Source of the DNA: Terracoccus sp. 273MFTsu3.1 | GTDB lineage: Bacteria > Actinomycetota > Actinomycetes > Actinomycetales > Dermatophilaceae | Reading direction: 5' to 3' | Assembly (NCBI RefSeq): GCF_000383675.1 | Contig: NZ_KB911828.1 | Span: 50,152-114,151, forward strand | DNA length: 64,000 nt | Shown: positions 38,800 through 47,645 of the stretch, one piece after another | Position numbering within the stretch: the stretch's first letter is position 1 | Layout: each line of letters begins with the position of its first letter | Translations under genes and position numbers: made by a program | Notes under the pieces: model-generated | The model's input: the letters and a program-made list of their open reading frames with translations, nothing else | The model's database searches: none | Told to the model about the DNA's origin: nothing

Positions 38800-40029
38800 A
38801 TGAGCGTGCGGACGAGGATGCGGGCAGTGCTGGAGCGAGTGCCATGGGGCGTCCCGCTCGCGCGACTGACCCTGGAGACGACCCGGGTGTGCCTGCGTTA
38901 CCGCGTCACCGGGCTGGCGGCGGAGGGCGCGTTCTTCATGCTGCTGAGCCTGCCCCCGCTCGTCCTCGGGCTCTTCGGCGGCCTCGGCTTCGTCGGCGGC
39001 TGGATCGGTGCCGACACCATCAACAGCGTCGTGTCGGCCATCGAGGTCTACGCCTCGCGCTTCCTGTCCGAGTCGAGCATCAACGAGCTGCTCCTGCCGA
39101 CGATCAACGACGTGCTCAAGGGCGGGCGCGTCGACATCATCTCGGTCGGCTTCATCCTGTCGCTGTGGTCGGGGTCGCGGGCGCTCAACGTCTTCGTCGA
39201 CACCGTCTCGATCATGTACGGGCAGAAGGACGCTCGCGGCATCGTGCACATGCGCGCTTTCAGCCTGCTGCTCTACACGCTCGGCATCCTCTCCGCGATC
39301 CTCGTGCTGCCCCTCATGCTGCTCGGGCCGGGGCTGCTCGCCTCGTGGTTGCCGGATGCCGCGGCGTCCGTGACCAAGGCGCTCTACTGGCCGACGCTCA
39401 TCGTCTTCAGCGTGGTGCTGCTCGCGTCGATGTACCACGTGTCGACGCCCCGACGGAGCCCGTGGCGGCGCAACGTGCCGGGTGCCCTTCTCGCCATGGC
39501 GATCTGGGTCGGCGCCTCGTACGTCGTGCGCATCTCGGTCGAGGCGTCGATGGGCGGGTCGTCGATCTACGGCCCGTTGAGCACGCCCATCGTGCTGCTC
39601 ATCTGGCTGTATGCGCTGGCCGTGGCCATCCTCATCGGTGCGGGCCTCAACGCTGCGGTCCGCGTCCTCTGGCCCGTCGACCTGCACGAGGGTGCCGACG
39701 TCCGGCTGGTCAACTGGGCGATGGAGGGCGCGGGAGGGCTGATCTCTCGCTCGGATTCCGAGGCGGATGGCGAGGGGCCGACGGCGGAGTCCGACCCGCC
39801 CGCGACGTTCGGCGGCGTCGACGTGCCGGCCGACGACGTCGGGACGCACGCGCGCCGAGGGCGTGACCAGCAGTTCGTGAGCAGCGACCACGGACCCATC
39901 AAGAAGGCCATCCAGCGGGGCGTGGGGGAGGGGGCGAGCGGCGTCGTCGACACGTCGACCGGGGCCTCCGGCCGGACCTCCGATGAGGGCTCGGATCGGG
40001 GCTCTGATCAGGCCTCGAGGAGGGGCTGA
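38800..40029 (+). CDS. YihY/BrkB family inner membrane protein
   Basis: 409 residues from ATG 38800 (GGAGG close upstream). Six membrane segments span about 45-300. Conserved blocks are VTGLAAEGAFFMLLSLPPLV, the LWSGSRALNVFVDTVSIMYG loop and YGPLSTPIVLLIWLYALAVA. The last 110 residues are hydrophilic, Asp/Ser/Gly-rich and repetitive, probably disordered. The family is widespread and unrelated to RNase BN despite older names; its function is not established. The tRNA cluster follows after 102 bp. Confidence 0.88.
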   Translation: MSVRTRMRAVLERVPWGVPLARLTLETTRVCLRYRVTGLAAEGAFFMLLSLPPLVLGLFGGLGFVGGWIGADTINSVVSAIEVYASRFLSESSINELLLPTINDVLKGGRVDIISVGFILSLWSGSRALNVFVDTVSIMYGQKDARGIVHMRAFSLLLYTLGILSAILVLPLMLLGPGLLASWLPDAAASVTKALYWPTLIVFSVVLLASMYHVSTPRRSPWRRNVPGALLAMAIWVGASYVVRISVEASMGGSSIYGPLSTPIVLLIWLYALAVAILIGAGLNAAVRVLWPVDLHEGADVRLVNWAMEGAGGLISRSDSEADGEGPTAESDPPATFGGVDVPADDVGTHARRGRDQQFVSSDHGPIKKAIQRGVGEGASGVVDTSTGASGRTSDEGSDRGSDQASRRG

Positions 40030-40060
40030 GGTGCCGGCGTCCATCCGACGACGGCCGGTT

Positions 40061-40089
40061 TTGTATCTCGTGGATCGATCGGCTAATGT
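40061..40089 (+). promoter_or_regulatory. promoter of the tRNA cluster
   Basis: TTGTAT (40061-40066) and TAATGT (40084-40089) with 17 bases between them match a sigma-70-type promoter. The first tRNA begins 43 bases after the -10 box. Confidence 0.7.
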
Positions 40090-40131
40090 CTACCAAGCAC
40101 CGAGCGGGGAAGTTACACCGCTGGTGTTCCC

Positions 40132-40204
40132 GCGGACGTAGCTCAGTTGGTAGAGCGCAACCTTGCCAAGGTTGAGGTCGCCGGTTCGAGCCCGGTCGTC
40201 CGCT
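40132..40204 (+). tRNA. tRNA-Gly (anticodon GCC)
   Basis: 73 nt. Acceptor stem GCGGACG pairs with CGTCCGC; D-arm AGCTCAGTTGGTAGAGC; anticodon GCC at 40165-40167 in loop CTTGCCAAG; T-arm with GGTTCGAGCCC. CCA is not encoded. Confidence 0.95.
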
Positions 40205-40232
40205 CGGAGGCAAAGATCCACTTGCCTTCCAC

Positions 40233-40303
40233 GGTGGAGTGGCCGAGAGGCGAGGCAGCGGCCTGCAAAGCCGCGTACACGGGTTCAAATCCCGTCTCCA
40301 CCT
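40233..40303 (+). tRNA. tRNA-Cys (anticodon GCA)
   Basis: 71 nt. Acceptor stem GGTGGAG pairs with CTCCACC; anticodon GCA at 40265-40267 in loop CCTGCAAAG; T-loop GGGTTCAAATCCC. CCA is not encoded. It lies 28 bp after tRNA-Gly. Confidence 0.95.
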
Positions 40304-40337
40304 CGGTGAGACACCACGCAGTACCAGCAACACCCCA

Positions 40338-40412
40338 GGGCGATTGGCGCAGCGGTAGCGCGCTTCCTTGACACGGAAGAGGTCACTGGTTCAAACCCAG
40401 TATCGCCCACCA
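40338..40412 (+). tRNA. tRNA-Val (anticodon GAC)
   Basis: 75 nt including an encoded CCA (40410-40412). Acceptor stem GGGCGAT pairs with ATCGCCC; anticodon GAC at 40370-40372; T-loop TGGTTCAAACCCA. It is the last of the three genes and is followed by a hairpin terminator. Confidence 0.94.
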
Positions 40413-40419
40413 GTACGAG

Positions 40420-40457
40420 ACAGCCCCTGACCAGCGGAGACGCCGGTCAGGGGCTGT
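40420..40457 (+). terminator. Rho-independent terminator of the tRNA cluster
   Basis: A perfect 13-base-pair stem (ACAGCCCCTGACC / GGTCAGGGGCTGT) with a 12-base loop, followed by TCTGTCGT. It starts eight bases after the tRNA-Val CCA end. Confidence 0.85.
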
Positions 40458-40722
40458 TCTGTCGTGTGGGCTCGGGCGCGCCGATCTCCGAGTGACCAAG
40501 TGAGTGACTATCGATCCAGAACGTCGCCCCGGCGGTGGGAGCACGTCGGTCACGGCTCCTGGCCGACGATGCGGTCCGTCGCCCCGGCGCCCTCCGAGTC
40601 CGCGCCCGCGAGGTGAGTGCTTTAGCGCACGGCGCTGGGCCATTTCGCTTCGTCGGAAACGCCCCGTGACGATACTGGGCAGGAGGGGCGCCGCCCGTAG
40701 GGGCGCCAGCGAGGAGGCGTAG

Positions 40723-41097
40723 ATGCGCACGAGGAGGCGAACCGCTGCCGCGCCCTGTGTCGTGGTGGCGGCACTTGGCGTGCTGGCTCTGGGCGGCTGC
40801 GCCACGGGTGCGCCCGCGGCCCCGACCACCGTCACGCAGACGGTGACGGCACCGCCGTCGATCCTCGAGTTCAACCCGGCCACGAGTGGGAAGGTGCTGG
40901 CAGCCCGCATCGCTGCCTCGGCAAAGGCCAAGCGGCCTGCCGACAAGATCGGAGCCGTCAGCTGTGCGAACTTCCCTGACCTCAAGGTCGGGACGCACAC
41001 GGACTGCCACCTCACGATCAACGGCGCGAAGGTGGGGGTGCGCGCGACGTTCACCGAGCGCGACGGGCACTATGTCCTGACCCGCATCCCGTCGTAG
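40723..41097 (+). CDS. DUF4333-like lipoprotein
   Basis: 124 residues with a GAGGAGG box before the ATG. The lipoprotein signal ends at the lipobox LALGGC (Cys about 26), after which comes a Thr/Pro-rich linker. The domain has two cysteines (ISCAN-like VSCANFPDLKVGTHTDCHLT) that likely pair, and the block GVRATFTERDGHYVLT is typical of the small secreted DUF4333 fold. It is probably anchored to the outer face of the membrane. Function is unknown. Confidence 0.8.
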   Translation: MRTRRRTAAAPCVVVAALGVLALGGCATGAPAAPTTVTQTVTAPPSILEFNPATSGKVLAARIAASAKAKRPADKIGAVSCANFPDLKVGTHTDCHLTINGAKVGVRATFTERDGHYVLTRIPS

Positions 41098-41166
41098 GAG
41101 CGGGCTGCGTGTCCGTCCGACGTCGGGCCCTGTCGACAGCGTCGTCGTGTGAGCGGCCGCGTCGGA

Positions 41167-41667
41167 CTACCGCACCATGCGTATCTCGACCAGCCCGTCG
41201 AGATCTGGATCGACCTGCTCGGTCCCGTCGGCTGTGAACCGGTTCTTCTCGTAGAACCGTCGAGCGCGGGCGTTGTCCTTGGCCACCCACAGTTGTGCAG
41301 GCCGCTCGCTGAGAGCCTGGTCGAGGAGAGCCTGACCGACCCCGTGCCCGTAGCAGCTGGACAGCACGTAGAGCGCGAACAGCTGCTCATCGCGCTCGGG
41401 CGGGTGTCCTTGGTGCTCGCGGGCCGCGCCGTGCGCGACAAACCCCACGATTCGGCCGTCGCGCCGGGCCACACGGACCCGCTCCCCGGCATCCTCCTCC
41501 GCGAGCAGACCTGACCACATCACCCGCCGGCTCTCGAGCGCGGCGTCATCGTAGAAGTGCTCCGGGAGCAGGTCTCGGTAGGCTTCCCGCCACGCCTGAA
41601 CGTGGACCGAGGCCAGTTCCTCAGCGTCGGCGAGGTGCGGCACCACCACCTCGAAGTCTGTCGACAC
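41167..41667 (-). CDS. GNAT family N-acetyltransferase
   Basis: 166 residues from GTG 41667, with a strong GGAGGT box. The start VQAWREAYRDLLPEHF is typical of this subgroup. The acetyl-CoA loop is in YVLSSCYGHGVGQALLDQAL, and NARARRFYEKNRF is the motif B region. The substrate cannot be predicted. Confidence 0.9.
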   Translation of the reverse strand: MSTDFEVVVPHLADAEELASVHVQAWREAYRDLLPEHFYDDAALESRRVMWSGLLAEEDAGERVRVARRDGRIVGFVAHGAAREHQGHPPERDEQLFALYVLSSCYGHGVGQALLDQALSERPAQLWVAKDNARARRFYEKNRFTADGTEQVDPDLDGLVEIRMVR

Positions 41668-41764
41668 GGCCCCTCACCTCCTCACCGGAGAATCACGAGA
41701 TGCCTCGCTTCCACAACGAGAACCCTTTCCCCAGTTCCGCACCGCGTCAATGCCGAAGAGCTCC

Positions 41765-42931
41765 TTATCGCGGCGAGACGACGCAGGTCGCCTGCCCACG
41801 CGCACCGGATCTCTGCGCAAGTCTCACGCGTAGCGGGCGCTCGACGAACCTGAAGCTGGCCTCGGCCAGAGCGACGAAGACGGCGACCCAGACGACATCA
41901 CCGAGCACCGAGTGTCCGAACAGGTTGAGTATCGCGATTCTCGCAAGCACGTTCCAGAGATAGATCGAGTACGACCGCTCGCCGAGCCACCGCATCGGAC
42001 CGCTCGCAAGCAGCGATCCAACCGCCGAGCCTGGCTGCGTCACGGCACCGGTCAGCATCACGAGCGTCAGCACGGTCCCGGCGACGATCACCAAGGAGGT
42101 GTGGTAGGTGTCGTTGCGATATGCCAGGCCGAGCAGGAGAGCAAGTGCCAGCATCGCAAAGGGCGCAACACGCCCTACTGCTCCTGACAGCCAGCCGTTC
42201 TGGACGACCATCGCGAGCAGTGAGCCGACCAGGATCGGCAGCGCGTTCGTGTCGGTCCCGACGTACTCGTGCTGATCGAAAAGAATCTGTTGACCCAGGC
42301 CCAGGACGAGATCGATGGCCAGGGTGATCCCGATCAACGAAACGGTGAGCGCGGCGAACAGCCGGGGACTGCGACGATAGCCCCAGAGCAGAGCGAACGG
42401 CCACAACAGGTAGAACTGCTCCTCGACGGAGAGCGTCCAGGTGTAGTTGAAGTAGTCCTGAGTGGCGAACGGGTGGCCGGCCCAGTCGAAAAGGCTTGTC
42501 GTATAGGTTGCGGCTGCCCCAGCAGGTGCGAGAACCTGCCCGACGCTCAGATCGTGTCGACCTACGAGGAGCACCACGATGGTCACCGCTGCGACGGCCA
42601 CCAGTGCCGGGTAGAGGCGCGCCGCGCGTCGGCGATAGAACGACCGGACGTCGATGGTGCCGGTCTGGAGTTCGCGGACCAGCAGGCCGGTGATGAGGTA
42701 GCCCGACAGGCAGAAGAAGACGGTCACACCGACGAAACCATTGATGAACGGCCGAGTGGGCGCGTGCTGACCGAGGACCAGGAGAATGGCTACGCCACGG
42801 ACCCCGTCCAGTGCAGGCCACTTACCATTGTCGTGCACGAGTCGCTCTGGGAAAGACAGGCGCCGTCGCCCGCTCGTACGCCATCGGACCGGATCTGCGA
42901 GCAGAACCTCCAGACGAGGCTCGGCAGTCAC
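41765..42931 (-). CDS. acyltransferase 3 (OafA/YrhL-type) membrane protein
   Basis: 388 residues if the GTG at 42931 is used. The frame is open to an ATG at 43081, but the extra residues look non-coding in composition. Ten or so membrane segments are seen. The family block is PALDGVRGVAILLVLGQHA (catalytic His region), then GVTVFFCLSGYLITGLLVRE, RRRAARLYPALV and TWTLSVEEQFYLLWP. These proteins O-acylate cell-surface sugars or lipids. Codon use is somewhat less biased than in the genes around it, which may indicate transfer. Confidence 0.88.
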   Translation of the reverse strand: MTAEPRLEVLLADPVRWRTSGRRRLSFPERLVHDNGKWPALDGVRGVAILLVLGQHAPTRPFINGFVGVTVFFCLSGYLITGLLVRELQTGTIDVRSFYRRRAARLYPALVAVAAVTIVVLLVGRHDLSVGQVLAPAGAAATYTTSLFDWAGHPFATQDYFNYTWTLSVEEQFYLLWPFALLWGYRRSPRLFAALTVSLIGITLAIDLVLGLGQQILFDQHEYVGTDTNALPILVGSLLAMVVQNGWLSGAVGRVAPFAMLALALLLGLAYRNDTYHTSLVIVAGTVLTLVMLTGAVTQPGSAVGSLLASGPMRWLGERSYSIYLWNVLARIAILNLFGHSVLGDVVWVAVFVALAEASFRFVERPLRVRLAQRSGARGQATCVVSPR

Positions 42932-43234
42932 GGTCAGTCCCGAGGCGACGCGCAGGCCAGCAGGACCGGTGCCAGCCGCGCGGAGCGGCTCCGGTCGCGA
43001 CCCCGACCAAACTCGAGGCCGAGGCCAGCAGGTGCCTCCGATGCGTGGGCGTTCGCAACCGAGCTCCCTCCCTCCGGACATCGCTGAAGGTCCCTGACGC
43101 GGCGCGGCGTGATCCAGGTGATGTAAGGAATACGACGCGATGGCACGGTTGGTTCAGGTCGATGCGGTGGCACGCGGCTCAGTCACCTGTGTGGTGACGC
43201 TCAAGGCTCGCTCGGAGACAGGCGGCGACCGCGG
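42932..43234. other. intergenic region, no gene supported
   Basis: 303 bp between two minus-strand genes. It should contain the promoter of the acyltransferase. Part may be translated if the acyltransferase starts at 43081. No repeat, hairpin or RNA gene was recognised. Confidence 0.4.
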
Positions 43235-43792
43235 TCAGGAGATCTTGTGCCAGTTCGCGCAGCCGGTGGTCTGGAAGAACCCGTCGGTCTTGCGGATCAC
43301 GACACTGGTCCTCGTCCTGCTCGAGCCAGATCTGAGGGTGTTGCCGTTGATGTCCGCCACAGCCCAGCGGCAGGTCTTGCCCGCGGCCGGCGCCGCGGAC
43401 TCATACGTGCCCGGGGTGGCCCGCCGGCCCACGAGGTAGGCGCCGACCTCACCGATGAGCCACGTGCCCCCGGCGACTCTTGACGGGGATGACGCTTGTC
43501 GAACGGCCGCCTCCTCGCTGGCGACGGCCTTGTCGAGGGACTTCAGGTCCATGGTGTGGAGCTGCTGGGCTACGCCGTCTGATGTCGGGGCCACGGGAAC
43601 GCTTCCGCCGCGCAGCGGAGGAAGGCCTGCTCCAAAGGGCGCGGGTGTCTGAGCGGGCGCCGTGCCCACTCGCCCGGTCGGTGTCCCTTTAGCCGAGGCC
43701 CAGACGGCGATGGCGAGCATCGAGCTCAGTCCCACCACCAAGGCGGCGGCGAGCAGCACCGTTCGGGTTCCAGCCCTTCGTGCCTGTGGCAT
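43235..43792 (-). CDS. secreted or membrane-anchored protein with a C-terminal beta domain
   Basis: 185 residues from ATG 43792 (GGGAG eight bases upstream). A signal or anchor segment spans about 10-32. A Pro/Ala-rich linker leads to a domain with GEVGAYLVGRRATPGTYES, a CRWAVADINGN block and a final GCANWHKIS; the two cysteines likely pair. Similar C-terminal domains occur in many uncharacterised secreted actinobacterial proteins. Function is unknown. Confidence 0.75.
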   Translation of the reverse strand: MPQARRAGTRTVLLAAALVVGLSSMLAIAVWASAKGTPTGRVGTAPAQTPAPFGAGLPPLRGGSVPVAPTSDGVAQQLHTMDLKSLDKAVASEEAAVRQASSPSRVAGGTWLIGEVGAYLVGRRATPGTYESAAPAAGKTCRWAVADINGNTLRSGSSRTRTSVVIRKTDGFFQTTGCANWHKIS

Positions 43793-44053
43793 TGGCGCAT
43801 CTCCCTGTCGAGGGTCGAACGTGAAGGGCCCGAGGACGCCTCGATCGCAGTATCGGCGACCGACCTTCGAGCTACCTTGGGGGCCGTGCCGAGATCTGTT
43901 GGCCCCTGTCGGCGACATGTGCTCGTGGCCAGGGTGTGTCACGTTCGACGCCGTTGCGGGGGTCAGGCCCGATTGGTTCCGGCGGGCCGCCGGCGGTAGC
44001 TCCCTGTGCGGGCCTCTTGCCGACGAAGGCCCACCAGCGGGACGCTCTTGGTC

Positions 44054-44281
44054 ATGGACCCGAAGGCGGAAGCCCACGAGATCGAGCAGGTGCGGGTCAG
44101 GCTGGGCGAGCGTTACCCGCAGCTGGACGCGGACGTGGTCGAGGCCGCGGTGCGGCTGGCGCACTCGGAGCTGACGGGCGGCATCAGAGACTTCGTGCCA
44201 GTGCTCGTGGAGCACTCGGCTCGCAAGAGACTCGCGGCCATCGCAGACCGTGACGACCTGATCGGGGGACGGGAGCCGTAG
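44054..44281 (+). CDS. three-helix-bundle dimerisation domain protein
   Basis: 75 residues from ATG 44054. The sequence RLGERYPQLDADVVEAAVRL followed by IRDFVPVLVEHSARKRLAAI matches my memory of the small three-helix-bundle dimerisation domain found alone or fused to regulators in actinobacteria. No DNA-binding or catalytic motif is visible. It is a stand-alone copy with no obvious partner nearby. Confidence 0.7.
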   Translation: MDPKAEAHEIEQVRVRLGERYPQLDADVVEAAVRLAHSELTGGIRDFVPVLVEHSARKRLAAIADRDDLIGGREP

Positions 44282-44356
44282 GTCCCGTCGGCGTCCACGT
44301 GCCGCCCACGTCGACCGGAAGTGGGGTCTAGCGGTGGGATGCGAGAGAGTGCAGGT

Positions 44357-44650
44357 ATGCCCACGCGCACGTTCAGAGCGGTCATGGAAAACGGCGACAC
44401 CTACGACGACCCGTCCGAGGACGTCCTCCTCCTGCTGCTCGAGGACCTTGCCGCGGGGGAGGGCTCGTGGCTCATCGTCGAAAAGGTGGTGGACGCCTCA
44501 GGTCAGACCTACGCGCAGGCTGTTCGGCTCTCCGACGGGTCGTTCCGGGTAGAGCGGCGGCGCGGAAGCGCAGACACGCATGAGGTGGCTCTCGCGCAGC
44601 CTCTGCGAGACGCGCACAGGTTGCTGACGCGATGGGCCTTTGCGCTGTAG
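44357..44650 (+). CDS. small conserved-looking protein of unknown function
   Basis: 97 residues from ATG 44357; an ATG at 44339 is an alternative. The N-terminus TFRAVMENGDTYDDPSEDVL and the following LLLLLEDLAAGEGSWLIVEK suggest a small alpha/beta fold, with a repeated 'sDGSFRVE'-type strand after it. Acidic, soluble, no signal peptide. I do not recognise the family. The composition (many Asp/Glu) resembles immunity-type proteins but there is no toxin next to it. Confidence 0.6.
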   Translation: MPTRTFRAVMENGDTYDDPSEDVLLLLLEDLAAGEGSWLIVEKVVDASGQTYAQAVRLSDGSFRVERRRGSADTHEVALAQPLRDAHRLLTRWAFAL

Positions 44651-44901
44651 TCGCGGGATGGCCCTCGCCGAGGCGACGTGGCCCGGTAGGGCAACTGGTG
44701 GCACGCCTTCGATGCGGGCGCGACAGTCACGATGGCAACGGCTCGCTCGCCCCCGACGCCGGCACAGGCCACGTGACCCGGCGAGGGCAGTTCACCGAAA
44801 GTTCAACTTCGCGCAGAGCCGATACGTCCAGCGTGGATATCGGGGCCGTCTTCGTTGGAGTACCAGTGGATGCACAGTTCATCGCATCGGCGAGGCGAAC
44901 C

Positions 44902-45741
44902 ATGGATGGTGGGTCCGTCCGACCGACGTTGCAGGCAGGCCTGCACCTGAGCGCGGATGACGGCACCTGCCTCATGGAGCTGGTGGCCCTTGCAGCGAAG
45001 GAGAGATGGGGAGACAAGCCGGCGTGCACCCACCCTCTTCTCGGCCACCTCGCCAGGAGAGTGAACGACGCCACATCGGAGGACGGGCGCTCCGCGTTGA
45101 TCTCGTTCATTCCGGCACTGGTCCGGGCGAACGCACACGGGGCGTACGTCTACGCCCAGATAGCGAGGGCTTGCACCCGGACAGCGTTGAAGAGCAGCCC
45201 GTCCTTGTGGCTCCGGGTCCTGGACGCCACCGCCGTCGCCAGGGCGAACCCGGACGACCCACGACGACGCCGGCTCTATGTCCACGGCACCGCTTATCGG
45301 ACAGTGGATCTCGCCGTCTTTGCCGTCACCGGGCTTGAGCAGGGGGACGCGGACGAAGTACTGAGGTCGATGCTGGAGAGCGCCGTCCGGGTCGTACTGG
45401 CTCTCGGCCGTCGTCCCGGGACCAGTGACACGACGGCGGGCACAGCCGGCGGGTCAGAGGTCCCGCCCGAGGCGGGCGTCGGGTGCGCAGTGCGTTGGCC
45501 GAGTCGATCAACGGACGGTGTCGCCAAGGGCTGGGCCGAGCATGGGCCAGCGAAACTCGAACCCGGCAGATGTGAGGCGTTCCGGCAGGACCCACCGACT
45601 CTTCAGCAGGAGCTCCGACTCATTGCGAAGGGCCCACATCGCGGGCTCCAACAGCCACCGCGGAGCGGGGATGCCGATCGGCATGCCCACCGTTCGGCGC
45701 AGCTCGGTCATCAAGGTGTGGTTGTCACTCGGGTTCGGTGA
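44902..45741 (+). CDS. conserved unknown protein, overlapping the convergent epimerase gene
   Basis: 279 residues if read to the stop at 45741; ATG 44902 or GTG 44866 could be the start. The first 180 residues look protein-like: DGTCLMELVALAAKERWGDK, then CTHPLLGHLARRVNDATSED. I recall related actinobacterial proteins of unknown function with this Cys-Thr-His-Pro motif. The last 78 residues overlap the opposite-strand gene at 45508 and look like an antisense shadow, so the true end may have been lost by a frameshift near 45480-45510. Confidence 0.65.
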   Translation: MDGGSVRPTLQAGLHLSADDGTCLMELVALAAKERWGDKPACTHPLLGHLARRVNDATSEDGRSALISFIPALVRANAHGAYVYAQIARACTRTALKSSPSLWLRVLDATAVARANPDDPRRRRLYVHGTAYRTVDLAVFAVTGLEQGDADEVLRSMLESAVRVVLALGRRPGTSDTTAGTAGGSEVPPEAGVGCAVRWPSRSTDGVAKGWAEHGPAKLEPGRCEAFRQDPPTLQQELRLIAKGPHRGLQQPPRSGDADRHAHRSAQLGHQGVVVTRVR

Positions 45742-46476
45742 TGCGAGGTTCACGGGGCCCTCGAGCTCGTGACGCTGCTCGAGGAAGCGGATGGCGTCCA
45801 GAACGTCGTCGATGTGGATCCAGGAGAACTTCTGCCGCCCGTGCGAGTGGTGGATCGGCACCGGGCCGCCCGTGGGCTCCGCACCGATGCCACGGTAGCG
45901 ACGGTGCTGGAACCACCACCCGTCGTACTGCGCCCCGCCGACACCCAGGCGGGCGACACGGGCGAGCAGGTCGGAGGCCGGTCCGCCGAGCACGATGGCC
46001 ATCCGCAACGCCACGCGGCGGGTGCCGGGCAGTTCGCCGGCGAACAGCTCGCGCTCCCAGCTGCGCGCCACATCGACCGAGAATCCCATGCCCAGTTCGC
46101 CGTCGGCTTCGGTCTGCGGGCGATCGAGGGCGTAGCGATAGATGGTCGCGGTGCTGGCGTTGAGCCACAGTCGCGGAGGTTGCACGGCGGCGGCGATGGC
46201 CTCGCGGAGCAGTCGTGTCGTGTCCACGCGGGAGCGCAGGATCTCCTCCCGATTGCCGTGGGTGTAACGGCAGCCCACGCTCTTGCCGGCAAGGTTGACC
46301 ACCAGGGCGGAGCCGTCGACGAGGCGGCGAAGCGATGTGCGATCGCTCCACCGACCATCCGGGCCATGGCGTCCGACGCAGGCGACGACGTATCCGCGAG
46401 CGGTGAGATCGTCGACGAGACGACGTCCGATGAACCCATTCCAGCCGGCTACCACAGCCCGTGTGCCCCCGCTCAT
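45508..46476 (-). CDS. TIGR01777-type epimerase-like SDR protein
   Basis: 322 residues. The N-terminal Rossmann motif is AVVAGWNGFIGRRLVDDL. LVVNLAGKSVGCRYTHGNRE and the RSRVDTTRLLREAI block are hallmarks of the TIGR01777 (YfcH/SulA-like) family, and it closes with the usual FEFRWPMLGPAL. The enzymatic role of these proteins is not known. Its last 234 bp overlap the end of the convergent unknown gene. Confidence 0.9.
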   Translation of the reverse strand: MSGGTRAVVAGWNGFIGRRLVDDLTARGYVVACVGRHGPDGRWSDRTSLRRLVDGSALVVNLAGKSVGCRYTHGNREEILRSRVDTTRLLREAIAAAVQPPRLWLNASTATIYRYALDRPQTEADGELGMGFSVDVARSWERELFAGELPGTRRVALRMAIVLGGPASDLLARVARLGVGGAQYDGWWFQHRRYRGIGAEPTGGPVPIHHSHGRQKFSWIHIDDVLDAIRFLEQRHELEGPVNLASPNPSDNHTLMTELRRTVGMPIGIPAPRWLLEPAMWALRNESELLLKSRWVLPERLTSAGFEFRWPMLGPALGDTVR

Positions 46477-46647
46477 GGCGGCAGGCTACCCGTGGGGCAG
46501 GACCGTGCCGCTAGCGACACCCATCGGCCACCCCGAGGACGAGGCCGCCCGGCCACCGTTGCCGCCTCGCGTGGCGGCCGCCGAGTCGGACGACTCGGCA
46601 TGACTGAGGGATGCGCGGTAAGAGCGGTCAGCGCCTGACGCTGCTCG

Positions 46648-46678
46648 AGCGCTGGCGGGATCGGGACACGCCAGCGCT
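46648..46678. terminator. hairpin after the cold-shock gene
   Basis: A perfect ten-base-pair stem (AGCGCTGGCG / CGCCAGCGCT) with an 11-base loop, 26 bp beyond the stop of the minus-strand cold-shock gene. No T-run. The surrounding 46477-46703 has no gene. Confidence 0.5.
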
Positions 46679-46703
46679 GGCTCCGCGCGGACCGCCGTCC
46701 GGC

Positions 46704-47645
46704 TCAGACCCGTTCGACGCGGTCGGCCTGCGGCCCTCGATCGCTCTGTCGCACCTGGTATCGGACCCGATCGCCCGGGTGCAGCGCCTCGGCGCCTCTG
46801 AGAACGGACACGTGCACGAACAGGTCCGCGCCTCCCGCGTCCGGGGCGATGAAGCCGAACCCCCGCTCCGCGTCGTAGCGCGCGACCACTCCCTCACCGC
46901 CTCGCGCCGGGACGTCGGATGCCTCCCGGTGTCCCGACCGAGCGCGGCTCGACGGCGCGGGTGCGCTCCGGGGGGTCGAGCCGCGTACGAGGCGCACGTC
47001 GCGAGCCTGCGGGCCCTTCTCGCTCACGACGACGTCGAACGTCACGCGGTCTCCTTCGTCCAGCTCGGGGAGCCCGTCGGCCAGCGCCCGGAAGTGGACG
47101 AAGACATCGGGGCCGCCCGACTCGGGGGTGATGAACCCGAAGCCCTTGTCGAGGTCGTACCAGGTCACGGTGCCGTCCGCCCCGTCGGATGCCACGGCCT
47201 GCTGGGCGGCCAGGGCTCCCAAGGGAAGCAGATGGTCAGCCTGCGGTCCCTTCTCTCCGTCGACCACGAGGAATGCCACCCGCTGCCCCTCCGAGACCAC
47301 GCCGCCCGCCACGATGGCCGAACTGTGCACGAAGATCTCGGCACCACCGCCGTCGGGCGTGATGAAGCCGTACCCCTTGGCAGGCTCGTACCAGGAGACG
47401 GTGCCGAGCACGCCCAGCGGTGTATCGGCGGCGTGGTCGGCCGTGACCCGGACGCGGCGCGCCTGCGGGCCGCGGTCCCCCTCGCCGATCTCGAACTCGA
47501 CCACCTGCCCCTCCCGGAGCAGCTTCATCGCGTCGTCGCTGACGATCTCGGACGCATGCACGTACAGGTCCTCTGCCTCCTGCCCGAGGGCGATGAAGCC
47601 GAACCCCCGGTCGGCATCGAACCAGCGGACGGTTCCCTCGGTCAC
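46704..47645 (-). CDS. protein of four tandem cold-shock domains
   Basis: 313 residues from GTG 47645 (AAGGAG six bases upstream). Four cold-shock domains lie at about 3-66, 81-141, 157-219 and 250-313. Each has an RNP1-like core (RGFGFIAL, KGYGFITP, KGFGFITP, RGFGFIAP) and an RNP2-like strand (LYVH, IFVH, VFVH, LFVH), then a GPQA ending. Ordinary bacterial Csp proteins have one domain of about 67 residues. A Ser/Arg/Pro-rich linker separates domains 3 and 4. It should bind single-stranded nucleic acid with high avidity, probably as an RNA chaperone. Confidence 0.93.
   Translation of the reverse strand: MTEGTVRWFDADRGFGFIALGQEAEDLYVHASEIVSDDAMKLLREGQVVEFEIGEGDRGPQARRVRVTADHAADTPLGVLGTVSWYEPAKGYGFITPDGGGAEIFVHSSAIVAGGVVSEGQRVAFLVVDGEKGPQADHLLPLGALAAQQAVASDGADGTVTWYDLDKGFGFITPESGGPDVFVHFRALADGLPELDEGDRVTFDVVVSEKGPQARDVRLVRGSTPRSAPAPSSRARSGHREASDVPARGGEGVVARYDAERGFGFIAPDAGGADLFVHVSVLRGAEALHPGDRVRYQVRQSDRGPQADRVERV

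Noticed and set aside
40383..41054. 223-codon minus-strand frame overlapping tRNA-Val and its terminator
   Set aside because: It covers the tRNA-cluster terminator and is antisense to the lipoprotein gene, with no ribosome site.
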